Source of the DNA: Engraulis encrasicolus
Taxonomy: Eukaryota > Chordata > Actinopteri > Clupeiformes > Engraulidae
Direction: 5' to 3'
DNA length: 64,000 bases
NCBI RefSeq assembly: GCF_034702125.1
Contig: NC_085872.1
Span: forward strand, 28,885,634-28,949,633
Position 1 is the first letter of the stretch; the number at the start of each line of letters is the position of its first letter. Both the position numbers and the translations under genes were made by a program. This document shows, piece after piece, positions 1 through 45,809 of the stretch. The notes under the pieces are model-generated. The model saw only the letters and a program-made list of their open reading frames with translations, ran no database searches and was not told the origin of the DNA.

Positions 1-234
1 CTTCCTTTTGTGCTACAATCTCAGCAGCATCTTCTAAAAACAGAAGACAGACAACCCAGGAATGTTTTTTCATGGTTGGATTAATTCATGACTTTTTTTC
101 ACCTCTGTCACCCTCTCTTCCCTTCCATTCTACCTCCTGTGTGAATTCTCTCTCTGTTTCTACACCCCCACAACCCCATGTACCTCCACCTTCTCCCCCT
201 GTCACGCCTGTCTCTGTCTCATCTGACTTCACAG

Positions 235-15796
<15,562 letters not shown>

Positions 15797-16395
15797 CTGC
15801 AGAGGACTTGATACAACCCATGTGTTATCTAACGCCACCATCCATTAGTCAAAAAGCCTTATAAAAAAGTGCTTTAATAACTTCATTTTGGAGTTTACTT
15901 TGTAATTTATATATTAAGAGGAAACAATATAGTGTTGAACATTACTTTATGTCTGGAGCTCAGGTGATGTTTTTGAAACTTGCAGTAGGCTACAGAGCAA
16001 AACACTGTGAATTTCATTACGGCATGGAATGGGACTGTACAATGTGTGTAACGGACAATTATGAGCAGTATTAAATTACTTTTTGATCATTTGCTGACGT
16101 TTGTGTGCCAGGTTTCAAAGGAAAGCTGTGATGGTCCTCGCTTTAAGAGACACCCAAAATGAGAATATACGTTCTGTTGTTCTCCAAGAGCTCTAGTGCT
16201 TAATTAGAACTGAAAAAAGGATCTGGGGGCAGAAATGCTACCAATGTTTTTTGGCAAGGTGTTTCCCCTAGAGATACTGTCCCCTTAGATACAATATCCG
16301 TTTCCCCCCACTACTAGAAAAAGCCTGATAGCAGTCACGGGGTGGTAGCGAAATCACTTTTTTCAGCTCTTGAAGTTACTATCCCCCTTCCCCAT

Positions 16396-16401
16396 AATAA
16401 A
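16396..16401 (+). terminator. tcirg1: Candidate polyadenylation signal of tcirg1
   Basis: First AATAAA after the tcirg1 stop, 600 nt downstream, with T-rich sequence following. Other A/T-rich variants lie nearby (ATTAAA near 16070), so the site used is uncertain. Confidence 0.35.
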
Positions 16402-18346
16402 TTCTGTTTTGGTGATCGGATGTATAGGTTTAGGCTCATGTTGGTGGTATTGGCAATATTTTATACCGTAGTGCTTGGAATCACTGTGGGGACCTTTCAG
16501 GCTTTCATTACTGAATCGATCTGATATACACATATCTGACATAGATCACATGAAGAACAAGACATCAAGTTCCAATAAGTTCAGTTGCTTAGAACTAAGC
16601 CCATCATGATATCATAACCTGTCCTGGATAAACGAAGAATTTTCAGACATGGATACACACATTAGGCCAGCTATTTAAAAACAAACTTTAAAAAGTTCTG
16701 CAGGAAAACACAACTAAATTATCTGGAAAAATGACACATTTTTATTTAAATTAATGTTTCCCGTGTTCATTGTTACAAAGTTGTTCCATGTTGCTGAAAA
16801 GTAGCAAGTAGCAAACATACATCCAATGATATGAGTGCAGCTCTCAGTTAATCCCACGAGACACCAAACTAGTGATTTTGTGAAGAGAAAATGAAACAAG
16901 GAAAAATAAATCTCCTCCGTCTGAGAAAATAACGAATTTGATATTTTAATCAGTACTACTCAAAGGTTAATGGCAGGGGGGAAATGTGAACAACCCTTAC
17001 TGACCGACTACAGTACAGTATCCTGTGTCAACACACAAGTTGTCGCTGGAATATGAGGTCAATTTTAGATTTTTATTTTATTTTTTTTGCAGAAATTGCT
17101 TGAGATGTGAGAATTGTAGAAATGTTAAATAAGATTTTTTTTGTCTGTCATTTACACTGTCTATATTTGTCATTTTTTCATACATTGCTTGAGGGTAGCT
17201 CAAATGTGCAGATCGATTTGTGTTTTTGTTGCCTTTTTATCTTTTAATTTAATTGTAACTGATCCCACATTGTGAGTCCAAAGTGTAAAATATGGAATGC
17301 TAGATCTTATACTATTTGTAGTGGCCCTATTCTGTAAAATTAATGGTAAACAATTACAGATAATGTTGAATATCTACTTCTATCTCCATTTAATGAAGTT
17401 AAGCAAAATCCTTTTTCTAAACCCTGCATGGTTTAGGCACTTATAATGGGCCTATACTGAATATAAATGGTGATGAACTGAGCAACCTTTTGAGCAGTGT
17501 TGCTGGGCAATGACATAATTGGCACTGATTTTTCCAATAAAATGATATCAATAGTTTGTCTACTGCTGATCCAAGTTCTCATGATTTAAAGTGTTGTGTA
17601 GTGATAAACTGTCAAAATGAAATCTTACAGTATCATTGCCCAAAAGCGTTGCTCAAAAAATTGCCAAGTAGAAGTAGATCACCACCTTTAGGCTTTACCC
17701 CAATAATGAGATAATGAAAAGGTGAAAATAGGGGGTACAAATTTGAAGACAAAGAGGAATGTCTGTTTCTATCCCTTTTCTATCAATTTGAGCAACAAAA
17801 AAAAATAAAAAATAAAAAATAAGAGCTTCATTGCAAAATGACGCATTTCCATTTTGGAAAATCTGATATCTTTGTATTGGGCATTAACAATCAAGTTCCT
17901 TCTCAATATTTTTTCATCCATTACTTGACCCAACATTTTTTAAAATTGCAGATATATTTTGAATAACCCATTGGTGCTGGATACTGCATTGCACAATAGT
18001 GAGTCTCGTGCCAGGAGCTGCATGACGTAGCTTTAGGCTCATCAAAATTGAGATTTTTAAAATGAAAAGGTTATGTTAGAGCTGAATGAACATGTTCTAC
18101 TGTAAGATGAGGGTCTTGACTTTTCAATACAATTCATTCCATGTTTTTATGTGCTTCAGGGGCTGAGACGTTTAGGTTTTTAGAGGCTGATAGTACCTTG
18201 TCCCAAAAATGGCTTAGACATAGTATGTTTTAGGAATCAATGGGTGAAAACATTAGGTGCTCATAGTTCATAGTGTGCTAATAGTAAAAAAAAACCTGAT
18301 ACCCAAATGCAGCATATCTACCATTTTTTGCAATCTGATCACTTTG

Positions 18347-18352
18347 TTTATT
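18347..18352 (-). terminator. kdm2a: Candidate polyadenylation signal of kdm2a
   Basis: Minus-strand AATAAA about 1.0 kb past the kdm2a stop, in A/T-rich sequence. It is one of several possible sites; a long 3' UTR would be usual for this gene. Confidence 0.25.
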
Positions 18353-19359
18353 TCTATCACGTTACCGATGGCAGATGACAGACGAAAGGACATCCGAATA
18401 GTCGTTTCCAATAATAAAATACAAAAAAATAATTACAAAAAAATAATTAAAAAAGACCTTTACGTCATTTTGCAACAAAGCTCTTCATTTTAACATCAAA
18501 ATCCAGCGACAATACACACGATACTGTACAAGTTTAGCAGAACATGAGACCATGTAACACTTAAAACAAACAAACAGTCAGAACATCACCCAGTAAGTCC
18601 ATAAGAACAGATTTTGATGATAAGCAGAGAGTGGCGGAAAACGGAATGGCATGACGAAGACTTGGGCTGTGCTGGATATGGAATCCACACAGCAAGTTTG
18701 GCTAAAAGCAAAGTTCTACGTTGCCACCAGGCTTGTGAGCACGGGCCAAGCCACTAGACACACTACGCCGAACGCAGCTGACCAGAGACAGCAGAACACA
18801 GGGCAACACATTTGTTCAAATGGTCCGTCCATCTAGCCCATTGAACCCATCTTCTGCAGAAAGAGTCCGTTTGCCTGTGCCAAAAAGATGTGACGCTTAA
18901 CTGTGAAGCATAGCGGTCCCACTGGTCAGTTAAGTGTCCAGGCCTCATCTCCTACACAGCAATGCTACACATCCCGCTCCCCTAACTGGACTAACAGCTG
19001 GATCACCAAGAACACCAAGAGCACTGATCAACAGAACACAGATCCGTTTTCCCTCCTGGTCATCTCTGTATGGCCGTCATTAATTGGTTTCAGTTCTCTT
19101 CCTAGCCCTTCGCTCATCCTAACTTTAAGGCATACATTCCCAATTGTTGGCACTGCCTCCTCCCACTGTCTCTCCTCTCACCCACTCGTCGTCACTGACA
19201 TGGAGGAGGGGTGTGGGTGGGTGTGTCACAGCAGCCACTGATGCTGCTGAGGCCTCTTGAGCTCCCAGGTGTGTGTTGGAGAGGGGGCTGTGCAGACGCA
19301 CAGTTTGTGTGTGTGTGTGTGTGTGCGTGCACGCATGTGTTTGAATAGGCCAGGTGCTG

Positions 19360-38065
<18,706 letters not shown>

Positions 38066-38803
38066 GTTTTAAAAAGAACACCTCAATACACGGTTGATGT
38101 CCCAGGATGAACCTCACTTCAAACGCATATGACTAGTTTTATCAATGCGTTGGCCGCCACTTTTCAACCACCGAGTTCTCAAATGTTGATAGTACCAGAT
38201 CAACAATGCACGTAGCTAACTAGCTGCGCTGTTATGTGTCAACCTCTTTGGATATACTGCAGATATGCATTTACAGCAACCACAGAAGCGGGACAAATTT
38301 GCAGCATGCAGTCTATAGACCCAGACTATCAATCGTACAGTAAATGCACGCGCCCCCTACTATTGTACAACCTACGATCGTACTTTTACCAAACAAGATG
38401 CAAGTTAGCCAACCTAACTGGTTGGATTAAATAGCTAAGCAAAAAAAGATACATCTCTACCGATAATGTACATGTCGAAATGGTGAGTGCAGAAACAGTG
38501 TCCAGGTAAGTTGAATAAATACATGTAAAAAAAAATGAATTAAGAAAAAACATCACTCACACCTAGTACAGTTGGCTAGCTGTGCTACCTATCCTCCACT
38601 AAAAAGAAGCATTTTGCTACCAAGACAAAACACTGGAGTGGGTGATCACACGCTAGAAAGCTAACGTGTTTAGCAAGGCAAAATACTCCCTGGCGATAGC
38701 TAGCAACTAGCTAACGCTAACTTGTCTAACTAGCTTGCAAGTAAAACGTTAGACATCATTCATGAAGTAAGACCAAGCTTTGGGCTTAAATAATAAAACT
38801 TAC

Positions 38804-38880
38804 TTGTTTTCGCGTTGCGTGCATTTCACAACATTTAGACCTGAAAGACGCAGCGAAAGATTCGTAATAACTCTACATAC
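38804..38880 (-). promoter_or_regulatory. kdm2a: Possible 5' non-coding exon of kdm2a
   Basis: On the minus strand a good donor (ACAA then gtaagt, border at 38804) sits 0.74 kb upstream of the kdm2a ATG. It would end a leader exon. I found no convincing acceptor just 5' of the ATG at 38065, so the leader may equally be continuous there. The right limit is arbitrary. Confidence 0.25.
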
Positions 38881-40204
38881 TAGAGCTATAACATTTCATT
38901 TATAAACGGACTGTACGTTTAAGTTTGAAATCCGATAGCTAAAATGAGCTAGCTATGTTACTGCTAGCTATTAATTCCAAAGAAGTTTCTTCCATTTCCT
39001 CTTAGTAATTTCCTGCCATACAACCAGCGAATGGTTATTCGCGTGTCTCTTTGATTGTACGGTTGTACTCCAACGTAAAAAGGTTTTCTTTTGCTATACC
39101 ATGTCAGGTACTACCAGTTGAAGTTAATGTGGTCGACTGTGAACGGCCATTTTTAACTCGTCACACACTCACAGAAGAAACCACGGGCCCCTCAAGACCC
39201 GCCTACGAGAAAAAAAAAATCTGCCAGAATAAAAAAAAAAACTGGTGTAAAGTAGGCTAGAGCAAAATCATTATGACAACAGCAGTACTAATATTGTTAT
39301 TAGGCTACATCAGAGACGTTCTTAATGCAGAGAATCTTTGGCTACATAATAGATACTTAGCACTCTTCATTGTAGAACAAGAATGCATATCTATCCATAA
39401 TTTCATGTTTCCTTTTGTAGGGCCTATGACTTGTGCATAATGAAAGTGACAATAAAAGCTGACTTGACTTATAAGAATGCCATGTAGAATTGCAAGTCCT
39501 AGTTAGAACCAGCTTTCTGTTGAGAACTGCACCAACAGTGGCTTGCTTTAAAAAGAAATAAAACAGCTTTATTTTCATCTGCTTTTGATTAACCTGCGGG
39601 GTTGATATGAGCTATAATCTTATTTTGGGCCTTTGCCTCTTTAGATAATAGCCTAGAATCCATTTTAAAAGCTATATTTCCATTTTCTCTTTCCCTTTGC
39701 TTTCTGAATCACATTGAATGACATCTGCTTATGAACATGTGTACATAAATATGTTTGATTTGATGCAAATATGTCTAAAAGAGGCTACCTTGCGGGTTTG
39801 ATTAGGCCATATAGGCTATTTCAAATGTCCAATTATTTTTGGATGAAATGAAAATCAGAGAGGCAAGGTACTGAAGTCAATTAAAAGTGACACTGCACCA
39901 TAACGGAAAGCAGCTGATTTCGCACCTTTCCTTGAGTTAAAAATTAAATTTGATCTTTTCTCTTATACTTCCGGCCGCTCTCAGGAAGCACAAAGTCTAG
40001 CTTCCTTCAAGCTAGCGAATCATATTGTTCCAACTATCAGCTGGCTGGTAGGATTCAATGATAATTGCTAGCTTGGATCTAGAAATATCATCACCAGACT
40101 AAACGGCTAAATGTACAGGAGAAAGAATTCATCAGTTTATCCTGAGTACTTAGTGTAGGTTTTACATGGGTGGCTTATGATAGCTGGTCCGGGATGCTTT
40201 AGGC

Positions 40205-40998
40205 CAGGAATGGGGAACCTTTTTCATTCGAGGGGTCACTTCAAATTTCTCCAAGGGCCTTACCAGTCCTCCCAGGGCCATAATATGAACACATACCAGG
40301 ATTTCCCCCTGCACTTTAAACATGTATTGGCAACCACCTTTAAAACAGACCCCACCATTGTAACGGAGGCCAACTAGCAGAGTGTGGCGTGGAACGTTAG
40401 TAAATCTCCCTCCCGAGACTTCAATACAGTGCGGTAGCATTGGGCTATCGGACTGGCCCTTTAACTCAGCTGTCTCGTACTGTGCCTCCTACTGCCGAAC
40501 CGCCGCGTTGACAAGGTGGTGAGTTCACGGCCACAAGGGGGACAAACTGCGCGGGAACACCTCCGTCACAGTGGTGCCGTTAACCCGGGATGGGAGTGGG
40601 GTTTAGGGGAGTGTATTGGAAGCCAACTAGAGTGTAGCGTGGAACTTAAGTAGCTCCCTCCCGAGGCCTCAATACAGTGCGGTAGCGTTGCCCAATTGGA
40701 CTGGCCCTTCAGCTCAGCGGTCTCGTACTGTGCTCATACATTGCTGAACCGATGCGTTGACGAGGAGGTGTGTTCGTAGCCCCGAGGGGGGCAAACTGTG
40801 TGGGAACTGTGTGTCCGTCACACCTTCTGTAGGTCCCCTGAATATAACTTGATTGTATTTCAAATGTAATTTCTAAGATTCCTGTACAAAATATGTCATA
40901 TTTCATGTGAAGCGCCGCCTCCATATAATTAAAATCATATTGGATAAAACGGCCTCAAAGGCCGTAAATGGCCCGTGAGACATAGGTTCCCCACCCTG
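40205..40998. mobile_element. hAT-like MITE with a nested 0.47-kb SINE-like dimer
   Basis: Ends CAGGAATGGGGAACCT and AGGTTCCCCACCCTG are inverted partners. The flanks CTTTAGGC and CTTGAGGC match at 7 of 8. A shorter relative at 60791-61043 lacks the block 40357-40824. Confidence 0.75.
40357..40824. mobile_element. Tandem SINE-like dimer
   Basis: Two about 220-nt copies share GGCCAACTAG or AGCCAACTAG, TCCCTCCCGAG, CAATACAGTGCGGTAGC, ACTGGCCCTT, TCTCGTACTGTGC and CGCCGCGTTGAC or CGATGCGTTGAC. CACC flanks the insertion on each side. The B-box-like GGTGAGTTCACGGCC suggests tRNA origin, but this is weak. Confidence 0.55.
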
Positions 40999-41091
40999 CT
41001 TGAGGCAGACATCATACAGGATATGATCCGTTTGCTCTCATCACCTCCTGTACATAGAGGGATGGTGGAGTGGAACCACTAGTGTGAAGTG

Positions 41092-41268
41092 CAGTGGTGT
41101 AGTCTACGTAGAACGCGGGTATACGGAGTATACCCACTTCAAAATTTCAGGGATTTCAGTATACCCACTTAAAATTGATTGATCCATTGTTTTGAATAGC
41201 ACATACCCACTTCAAAAAAATCTCAAATATACAGTATACCCACCACAAAAAAGTAGACTACACCACTG
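41092..41268. mobile_element. Short MITE, 177 bp
   Basis: CAGTGGTGTAGTCTAC at the left and GTAGACTACACCACTG at the right are perfect 16-bp inverted repeats. The flanks GTGAAGTG and ATGAAATG agree at 6 of 8. The interior holds repeated GTATACCCACTTC units. Confidence 0.85.
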
Positions 41269-41862
41269 ATGAAATGGAGCCATTTGGGAGTGCATGCACG
41301 GGTGAGCTGTGAAATGCCATGAAAGTGCATTTTCACATAGCACTTGATATTATTGCCATTTAACAAAAAAACTAAATGTTACCCTACCCACTTCTTTTGG
41401 GTTACTGTTGTTAATATTAACAGTAGGCCTACTAATGGGACTAATATTACATATTACATTATATTCTGTGGCCATTTTTTTGCAGGGCAAAATTATTGTG
41501 ATTTCTAAAGATGTTATTTAGGCCTAAATAATCTTTTTTTTCAGAACTATGAGTAAATGCAAGACTTTGAGTAGCCTAGTTCAGTTAATAACACAGATCC
41601 GGTATGACCCTTTGACCTTTTGCAACTTTTATTGGATAGCTTAGTGCGGTTGGATCATTTCATTGCATTCATATTCCATAGGCTACTCCAGTAGACGACT
41701 AGTTATTGCGTAGTAGTTCCTACCTCTCTGGGAGGGGGCAGGCTAATAATGCAGAGACTTTTCAGGCGGCGGACAGGCTATTGAAATTATAAGACGCGCA
41801 TGCATGGAATCAGCAGCCTTCCAAACGACACTGGGAGCGATGGACTAGCCTACAACAACTAA

Positions 41863-44106
41863 ATGACCACCATAAACGCCGAATACTTCATGAGGATAAT
41901 TAAATATCATGCTGGTGGCTTGTGTCGACTGGTCTCGCAGTGCAGGATAGTGGTTCTGCTGGTGGTCCTCTGGTTGAGGAGCGCACTGTCTTCCGCGCTC
42001 ATCCCCGCTGGGTGCCCTGAGCGCTGCTTGTGCGATGAACAACTCGTGGTCCAGTGTTCAGGACAGCGACTGTCTTCTTTTCCCACCAACTTGCCTCTGA
42101 CCACTAGACAGCTAATTATTTCGAACAATGACATTCATGAGCTGCCGGCATTACAGCTGAATTATCTGTCCGATTTGGTATACTTGGACTGCAGCAGCAA
42201 CTTCATCACCGAAATCTCGGAATCCACCTTTGGGAATCTTCGCAAACTCGTGTATCTTGATCTATCGTACAACATGTTCACGAAGATAGAGGACCAGACA
42301 TTTGGCCCATTGTCAAGTTTGGTGATGCTTCGACTGACGGATAACCCTTTGCTTTCAGAGATTCATCCGACAGCGTTTTCGGAGAATTTTGGGCTTCAAG
42401 TGCTAGACCTCAGTCGAAATAATTTAACTGCGCTCAATGCTACTTCGCTGATGACTCTACCTGCCCTACGGCAACTCGGGTTGAGCGGAAACCCGTGGAA
42501 CTGCGTTTGTGAAATCGAGGACATTTTAATGTGGATGCAAATCGACACATTTAGATTCCAAGGTACGGTCGCAGAGTTAGATAATAATGTTTTTGGGAAG
42601 GCTTTGAAACCCAAGGAATTACGCATGACATGGGATTGTGTTTGGTAGCCTACCCAGAGAGGATGGGTTCCTTGCCTGAAGTCAAGGGGCCCTAATTATT
42701 TAACATGCATCAATTTCATAATGTATAATTCAAGATGACTTCGGATGCCCACAAAGGCTGCAGTAAGTAGGTCTAATGGGGACAATGGTGCTGAAAACAG
42801 GGTCAGAATACAGTCTTAAGAGAACAAAAACATGATCAGTCATATTGAATCCCTCATCTAATTGCCATGCCATATTTCAAGTCAAGTGCATGCTTGCAAA
42901 TGTATTTACTGTAAAGTTATGTGTGGTACAATCTAGCCTATTGTTTTGCTTCCATAATAATGCACAGTGAAAAAAAAAAACAGGGCGAGAGAGTTAGTTT
43001 TTTTCATACCTGAAGATTACCACCGTTACATAAGTGGTGCTGAAAATAGCACTTTTTTGTTGGGGGGAACACTGTAGTCAGCTCTGTGGGTGACGTTTCC
43101 TGAAAAGAGCACATGAGGTGGGCAAATAACTGAAGTAAGGACTCCAATGAAAGATGTCCATTATGGATTAACTCCCAATATGTTAATAGTTGACACAAAA
43201 AATATATGTAACTTTGTAATTACATTTTAATTATTTATCAACATTCTTAATAACCCATGTAGCTGTCAAAAGTTGGTCTAAACGTCTATCACATTAGGAG
43301 CACTCCTGCCAATTTCAATGTGCTGTTGTATTGCTCACGCTACCCTTGACTTGTCAGTAGCCGGTGACGCTGCAGTTTTTGGCTCAGCCCTTTCCGAGAT
43401 ATGAGCTATTCTAATGGGGGCAACTTTTGTTTACATTTCAAAAAAACATTTTTATTTATTCCCAAAAACATCCAAAAGGTTGTGCAACATCAGCAGACAG
43501 CTGGCAAACAGCGATACCTTTTGGGAAAATATTTGGCCTATGTTCATTTAAAAAAAAAATGTATACAGAAGTTGCCCCCATTAGAGTAGCTCATATCTTG
43601 GAAAGGGCTGAGCCAAAAACTGCGCCGTCACTGGCTACTGACAAGTCAAGGGTAGCGTGAGCAATTCAACAGCACATTGAAATTGGCAGGAGTGCTCCTT
43701 TAACTCGACATATTTTATGTCAGATAACATAACCATGAACATAGCATGAACATTTTTCTCAAATTTTCTGAAAGCTGAAGGTAACTGGTTAAGTTTTGCT
43801 TTGTTTGATCTTGTTTGATGACGTGCTTATTGTTTAGATGAAGCTGAGACGGTGTGTGAGGGCCCCTCAAACCTGCGGGGCCTTCGTTTGGCAGAGCTGG
43901 GCCTCCACCTGCGTACGCAGTGCCACCCCGGCCTAGAACGCCATGACTACCTGTTCTTCGTAGCCATCGGATTTGTCATTTTTGCAGCTGGCACTGTCCT
44001 GGCCTGGCTAATGGGAGCGGTGATCGTGCTCTTCGACCGTCATGGGAAGGAAGATGAAGAGCTTGACTCGGCGCAAGACGACGTGAAAGAAGAAGACAAG
44101 GTCTGA
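41863..44106 (+). CDS. lrrc52: Leucine-rich repeat-containing protein 52 (BK-channel gamma-subunit family)
   Basis: LRRC52 is a single-pass membrane protein that modulates large-conductance K+ channels (BK, and KSper/SLO3 in mammalian sperm). Two coding exons: 41863-42562 and 43838-44106 (phase 1 intron, TGA at 44104), giving 322 aa; human is about 313. Seen in order: signal peptide around residues 28-46; LRRNT cysteines C51, C55 and C57; LRRs with [17 protein letters not shown] close to the LRRC52 consensus; an LRRCT starting NPWNCVC; a transmembrane segment [20 protein letters not shown]; and an acidic cytosolic tail. [10 protein letters not shown] and SDLVYLDC fit LRRC52 better than LRRC26, 38 or 55. 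Met10 (41890) is an alternative start. The first exon reads through into a spurious in-frame stop at 42646, so the gene depends on splicing at 42562. Confidence 0.92.
43296..43699. mobile_element. Long fold-back element in the lrrc52 intron
   Basis: Arms 43296-43430 and 43565-43699 are each about 135 nt and roughly 95% complementary (AGGAGCACTCCTGCCAATTT versus its complement). The loop is 134 nt. It lies in the only intron of the lrrc52 CDS, ending 138 nt before the acceptor. Confidence 0.88.
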
Positions 44107-44523
44107 AAAGAAATTTTCAAAAATCTGAAACTGAAATAGGCCTACTGTACATGACTCAAGCTAATTTATGACATTCTGGCCCAGGACTGAAGTACAAAAC
44201 ACTGTGGCACTTGCCCTCTGTCACATCTTGTGCCCAGGTCTCCTGAGCCACGTGCACCCATTTCTATGTCTGATTACTAAGATCACACTGTTAAGTCAGA
44301 ACCTTGCACTGTTGCCAAATCAAGGACATGCACACATTTCCATTACATTTTAACTTTTTTTTCTCTTGAGTGGATCCTCAACTGAGGCAAGGCTGGCTTT
44401 TCTCTACGCCAGGCTAGCTGTTACTGTAAATTCAAGTCTTATGATTATTTTTTGAAGGATAACATGTGACCCCAACAAGCCATGGAACTCTTTATGGTCA
44501 TAAAATGCACATTTGTATTTTTA

Positions 44524-44529
44524 AATAAA
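44524..44529 (+). terminator. lrrc52: AATAAA polyadenylation signal of lrrc52
   Basis: A canonical AATAAA lies 418 nt after the lrrc52 stop, followed about 25-45 nt later by a TG-rich stretch. This gives a compact 3' UTR of about 440 nt. It is the first such hexamer after the stop. Confidence 0.6.
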
Positions 44530-45809
44530 GTGGGATAAAGACACATTGTTGTCATTGTCATTACATGTGTTGCACTCATTTTGACAGGCCTTTGAGCATG
44601 TGCCACAGGATTTGTATGAGATTTGTAGCAACTCTACAGTACTTTACCGTACCCTGATGTGTGCAGACTTGCAGTGCCAAGGACAGAAATGCCATGGTCA
44701 TCATGGTCCAACACGAACATGCTCTAGTACGTCTTTCAACACATTATATCTATAGGTGTTCACATGATGGAATGGAAAGTTTTTTTCATGGAATTGGTCA
44801 TTGATGTTGCTCAGAACCACATCACCTATGTTACTTTCAAAATGCTTACAGTCACTGTCTTACTTCCACTTGGCAGCGAGAGGATTTTAGGAAGGGATTT
44901 GAGAGTATGTCAAGTCCAACTGCATAAGAGCTGCAGCTGTCTTTGTAAGTAGTAGGGTTTCAAGCCTGGTGCCATCTGTTGGTATCTAAAGGGTAGACAT
45001 TACCGAATTGGATCTCATGTGCTGGACCCATGCGGCCCGGTATAAACACCTTTTTAGATATGGCGGTGAAGGACACTAGTTGCTTGTTTGAGGTCATGTA
45101 AGTTAGCACATCACATGGACACACTGTACTATGTTGGTTTTAAAAAGTCATTGCCGAATCAAAAAGAGAAATAAATACCTCGATATATTCTTGCACTTTT
45201 AATTAAGGCATACCATCATTTTTTAACACAGACCAAAATAATGAAAAAATAGTATTTGTTACAAATATTATTTTAACAAAGTAAATAAATGAATACATGT
45301 ATTATATGAAATACATTACAATTCTAAATTTCAACACTATCAGTCAAAAAATAATTTAATTTTTTACAGCTTTATCTTGCAGCAGCTTAGTATTACTAAC
45401 TTGGAAAACCCTTAAGAAACGTACTCCTTTCTCACCTTTGAGAATAAACAATGCAGAATTGTATCCTCATCTAACACTGTCAAAAAGGCAAATCCATGGC
45501 CAACACCCTAAAGTTCATAGCTCTTTGAAGAAATATGAGAAACAAAAAATAAATGAAAACCTTCCATTATTCATTGTACACACTATGAGTCATCTGTTTA
45601 AAAAACCCAGGATTGAAGGAGACACACCCCCTTTTACAAAACCATCTGTTTCAGCAGTTCAACACCCATCACCAAGTTGCTAAAATGGAATCTGAGCCAT
45701 CTCATAGAGAGGCCAGTCATGGGGCTCCGGGAGCGGTGCACGTGCAGGGCCTGGGTGACAGATACCCCAACACATGTTAAGTAGTCTGATTATGTCGACC
45801 ATGTTAATG
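44530..45809. other. Convergent intergenic region between lrrc52 and zyg11
   Basis: About 1.3 kb with both 3' UTRs. Minus-strand 45826-45680 carries an extra 48-codon open frame overlapping the zyg11 last exon (see findings). Otherwise nothing recognisable. Confidence 0.55.

Larger units (their letters stand above)
15797..19359. other. Convergent intergenic region between tcirg1 and kdm2a stops
   Basis: 3.56 kb of A/T-rich sequence holding the two facing 3' UTRs. I see no open frame with family similarity, no tRNA and no transposon with clear ends. Short A/T-rich runs lie near 17800 and 18420. Confidence 0.7.
38066..41862. other. Divergent upstream region between kdm2a and lrrc52
   Basis: 3.8 kb between two divergent start codons. 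The kdm2a-proximal part (38066-39050) is unique-looking and probably holds its promoter. 40205-40998 and 41092-41268 are MITEs. The rest shows no coding potential I can support. Confidence 0.65.

Noticed and set aside
42563..42648. lrrc52 exon 1 reading on to the stop at 42646 as a 261-aa secreted protein
   Set aside because: The LRRCT lacks its last cysteines in that version, and a donor at 42562 joins in phase to an exon that supplies them and the transmembrane segment. A retained-intron isoform is not excluded.
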